Source: Erysipelotrichaceae bacterium (lineage in GTDB: Bacteria > Bacillota_I > Bacilli_A > Erysipelotrichales > Erysipelotrichaceae). Taken from it: a stretch of DNA of 5,832 nucleotides. The first letter of the stretch is position 1; each line of letters opens with the position of its first letter. Shown piece by piece: positions 5,080 through 5,832 of the stretch. The stretch is taken from assembly GCA_017511325.1 (NCBI GenBank), contig JAFWKS010000170.1, positions 1 to 5,832 on the forward strand, given 5' to 3'. The notes below the pieces were generated by a model. It searched no databases. It was not told the DNA's origin and saw only the letters and a list, made by a program, of their open reading frames with translations. Made by a program: the position numbers and the translations under genes.

Positions 5080-5832
5080 CAGTTTCTGCGGTGTGTTCCT
5101 GGTATTCTACGATAGGTGCATCCTGTCTGGTAAAGAATTCTCCATAGTCGTCTCTAAGGTGATCCTTAGTCTGGCTGATATCGAATATCACAGTATTGCT
5201 CCAGTCAGCCATGGTGGATTGCCATGAGGTCAAAGGTATAAGAGTGCCTTTTGCCTGGGCAGTAATGAGGTATGGCAGATCTTCTTCGTTCACGGCGATC
5301 GTGATCGTATCAGAGTCGACATTAACGACTTTGCATTCTTCAGCCAGGAGTCCTACATAATAGGCTTCTTCCTTGTTGGAGTTGATGAACTGCTGACGGT
5401 AATAGACGTTGATGTTCATGCCTTCCTTGATGATCTGGTTCTTGATGTCATAGATCAGAGAGATCTGGCCGTTGTTTACGATGTCAAAGGCGTATTTGCC
5501 CTTGGACAGTTTGCCGTATTGCGGGCCATAGACTTCTTCGGCTTCACTCAAAGAGTCGCTGTAAAGGAAGGAGTTCACCGGAATAGTGTGGTCGATCTTC
5601 GAATAGTGGTCGACGATCTCGTCCTTTTCCATCACGATTCCTTCAGGTAAAAATGACTTGTCGATCGAAATCACCCCGATCATATCATCAGTGATCATCG
5701 TACCTTCGGGAATCTCCTTCAGTGCAATCGGAACATCCGACAGTGACAGGTTCCTCTTAATGAAAACCGGATAGATCAGATAGTTCGTCCCGGCAATGAG
5801 AACAGCGATCATCAGAATGACGATAAAGCTGT
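5069..5832 (-). CDS. CpaB/RcpC-like SAF-domain protein of the Tad pilus, N-terminus outside window
   Basis: The frame is open to the right edge, and the residues before the first in-window ATG (5812) continue the same hydrophobic stretch, so the true start lies upstream. Numbering from that ATG, a membrane anchor ends near residue 17. A SAF domain follows with VPIALKEIPEGTMITDDMIG (27-46) and ends near the repeat of this pattern, HTIPVNSFLYSDSL. An RcpC-like beta domain comes next, with KEGMNINVYY and the family-typical segment TITIAVNEEDLPYLITAQ, then an acidic tail. CpaB/RcpC proteins sit on the outer face of the membrane and link pilus assembly to the envelope; in Gram-positives their exact role is unclear, and the SAF fold may bind cell-wall carbohydrate. 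It overlaps the ATPase gene by 11 bp. CpaE, often found between these two genes, is absent here. Confidence 0.82.
   Translation of the reverse strand, partial: SFIVILMIAVLIAGTNYLIYPVFIKRNLSLSDVPIALKEIPEGTMITDDMIGVISIDKSFLPEGIVMEKDEIVDHYSKIDHTIPVNSFLYSDSLSEAEEVYGPQYGKLSKGKYAFDIVNNGQISLIYDIKNQIIKEGMNINVYYRQQFINSNKEEAYYVGLLAEECKVVNVDSDTITIAVNEEDLPYLITAQAKGTLIPLTSWQSTMADWSNTVIFDISQTKDHLRDDYGEFFTRQDAPIVEYQEHTAETDAE

Noticed and set aside
4063..5227. Several plus-strand frames opposite the ATPase and SAF-domain genes
   Set aside because: All are mirror images of strongly supported minus-strand genes and show no domain or start signal.
1..5832. CRISPR array, tRNA, rRNA, insertion sequence or attachment site
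   Set aside because: No regularly spaced repeats, tRNA-like cloverleaf, transposase or integrase sequence was found on either strand.

Overview
The window looks like part of a Gram-positive, low-to-moderate GC Firmicute, most likely a gut or rumen clostridium of the Lachnospiraceae type. This is inferred from strong AAAGGAG ribosome binding sites, U-tailed intrinsic terminators and a divergent clostridial style of Tad (tight adherence) pilus genes; no marker gene fixes the taxon. All supported genes lie on the minus strand, so transcription reads from right to left.

Right part (5832 to 2330): the end of a Tad-type pilus/secretion operon. In transcription order it holds a CpaB/RcpC-like SAF-domain protein (5' end cut by the window edge), a CpaF/TadA-like ATPase, a TadB-like and a TadC-like membrane platform protein. 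The genes overlap by 11 bp, overlap by 4 bp and are 6 bp apart, so they are probably translationally coupled. No prepilin, prepilin peptidase, CpaE or secretin is visible in the window.

Middle (2329 to 1946, no protein gene): transcription leaves tadC straight into a structured RNA segment (a C-UUCG-G hairpin at the stop codon plus two more hairpins), which ends at a good minus-strand terminator (2164-2193). Next come a perfect 11-bp inverted repeat, a candidate extended -10 promoter, and a leader of about 135 nt with two more terminator-like hairpins before the next gene.

Left part (1945 to 1): a visibly more AT-rich three-gene cassette, probably acquired as accessory DNA. It encodes an EcoRI-family adenine-specific DNA methyltransferase, a small protein of unknown function with one predicted membrane helix, and a DUF262 (GmrS/ParB-like) protein whose C-terminus lies beyond the window. 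The methyltransferase is split by a frameshift exactly at a run of nine G; ten (or seven, or four) G would restore one continuous 319-aa (or slightly shorter) protein. This is either a phase-variable switch or a homopolymer sequencing error. A methyltransferase with a DUF262 partner and a small membrane protein suggests a DNA-modification-based defence locus; the three-part arrangement is the most interesting thing here.
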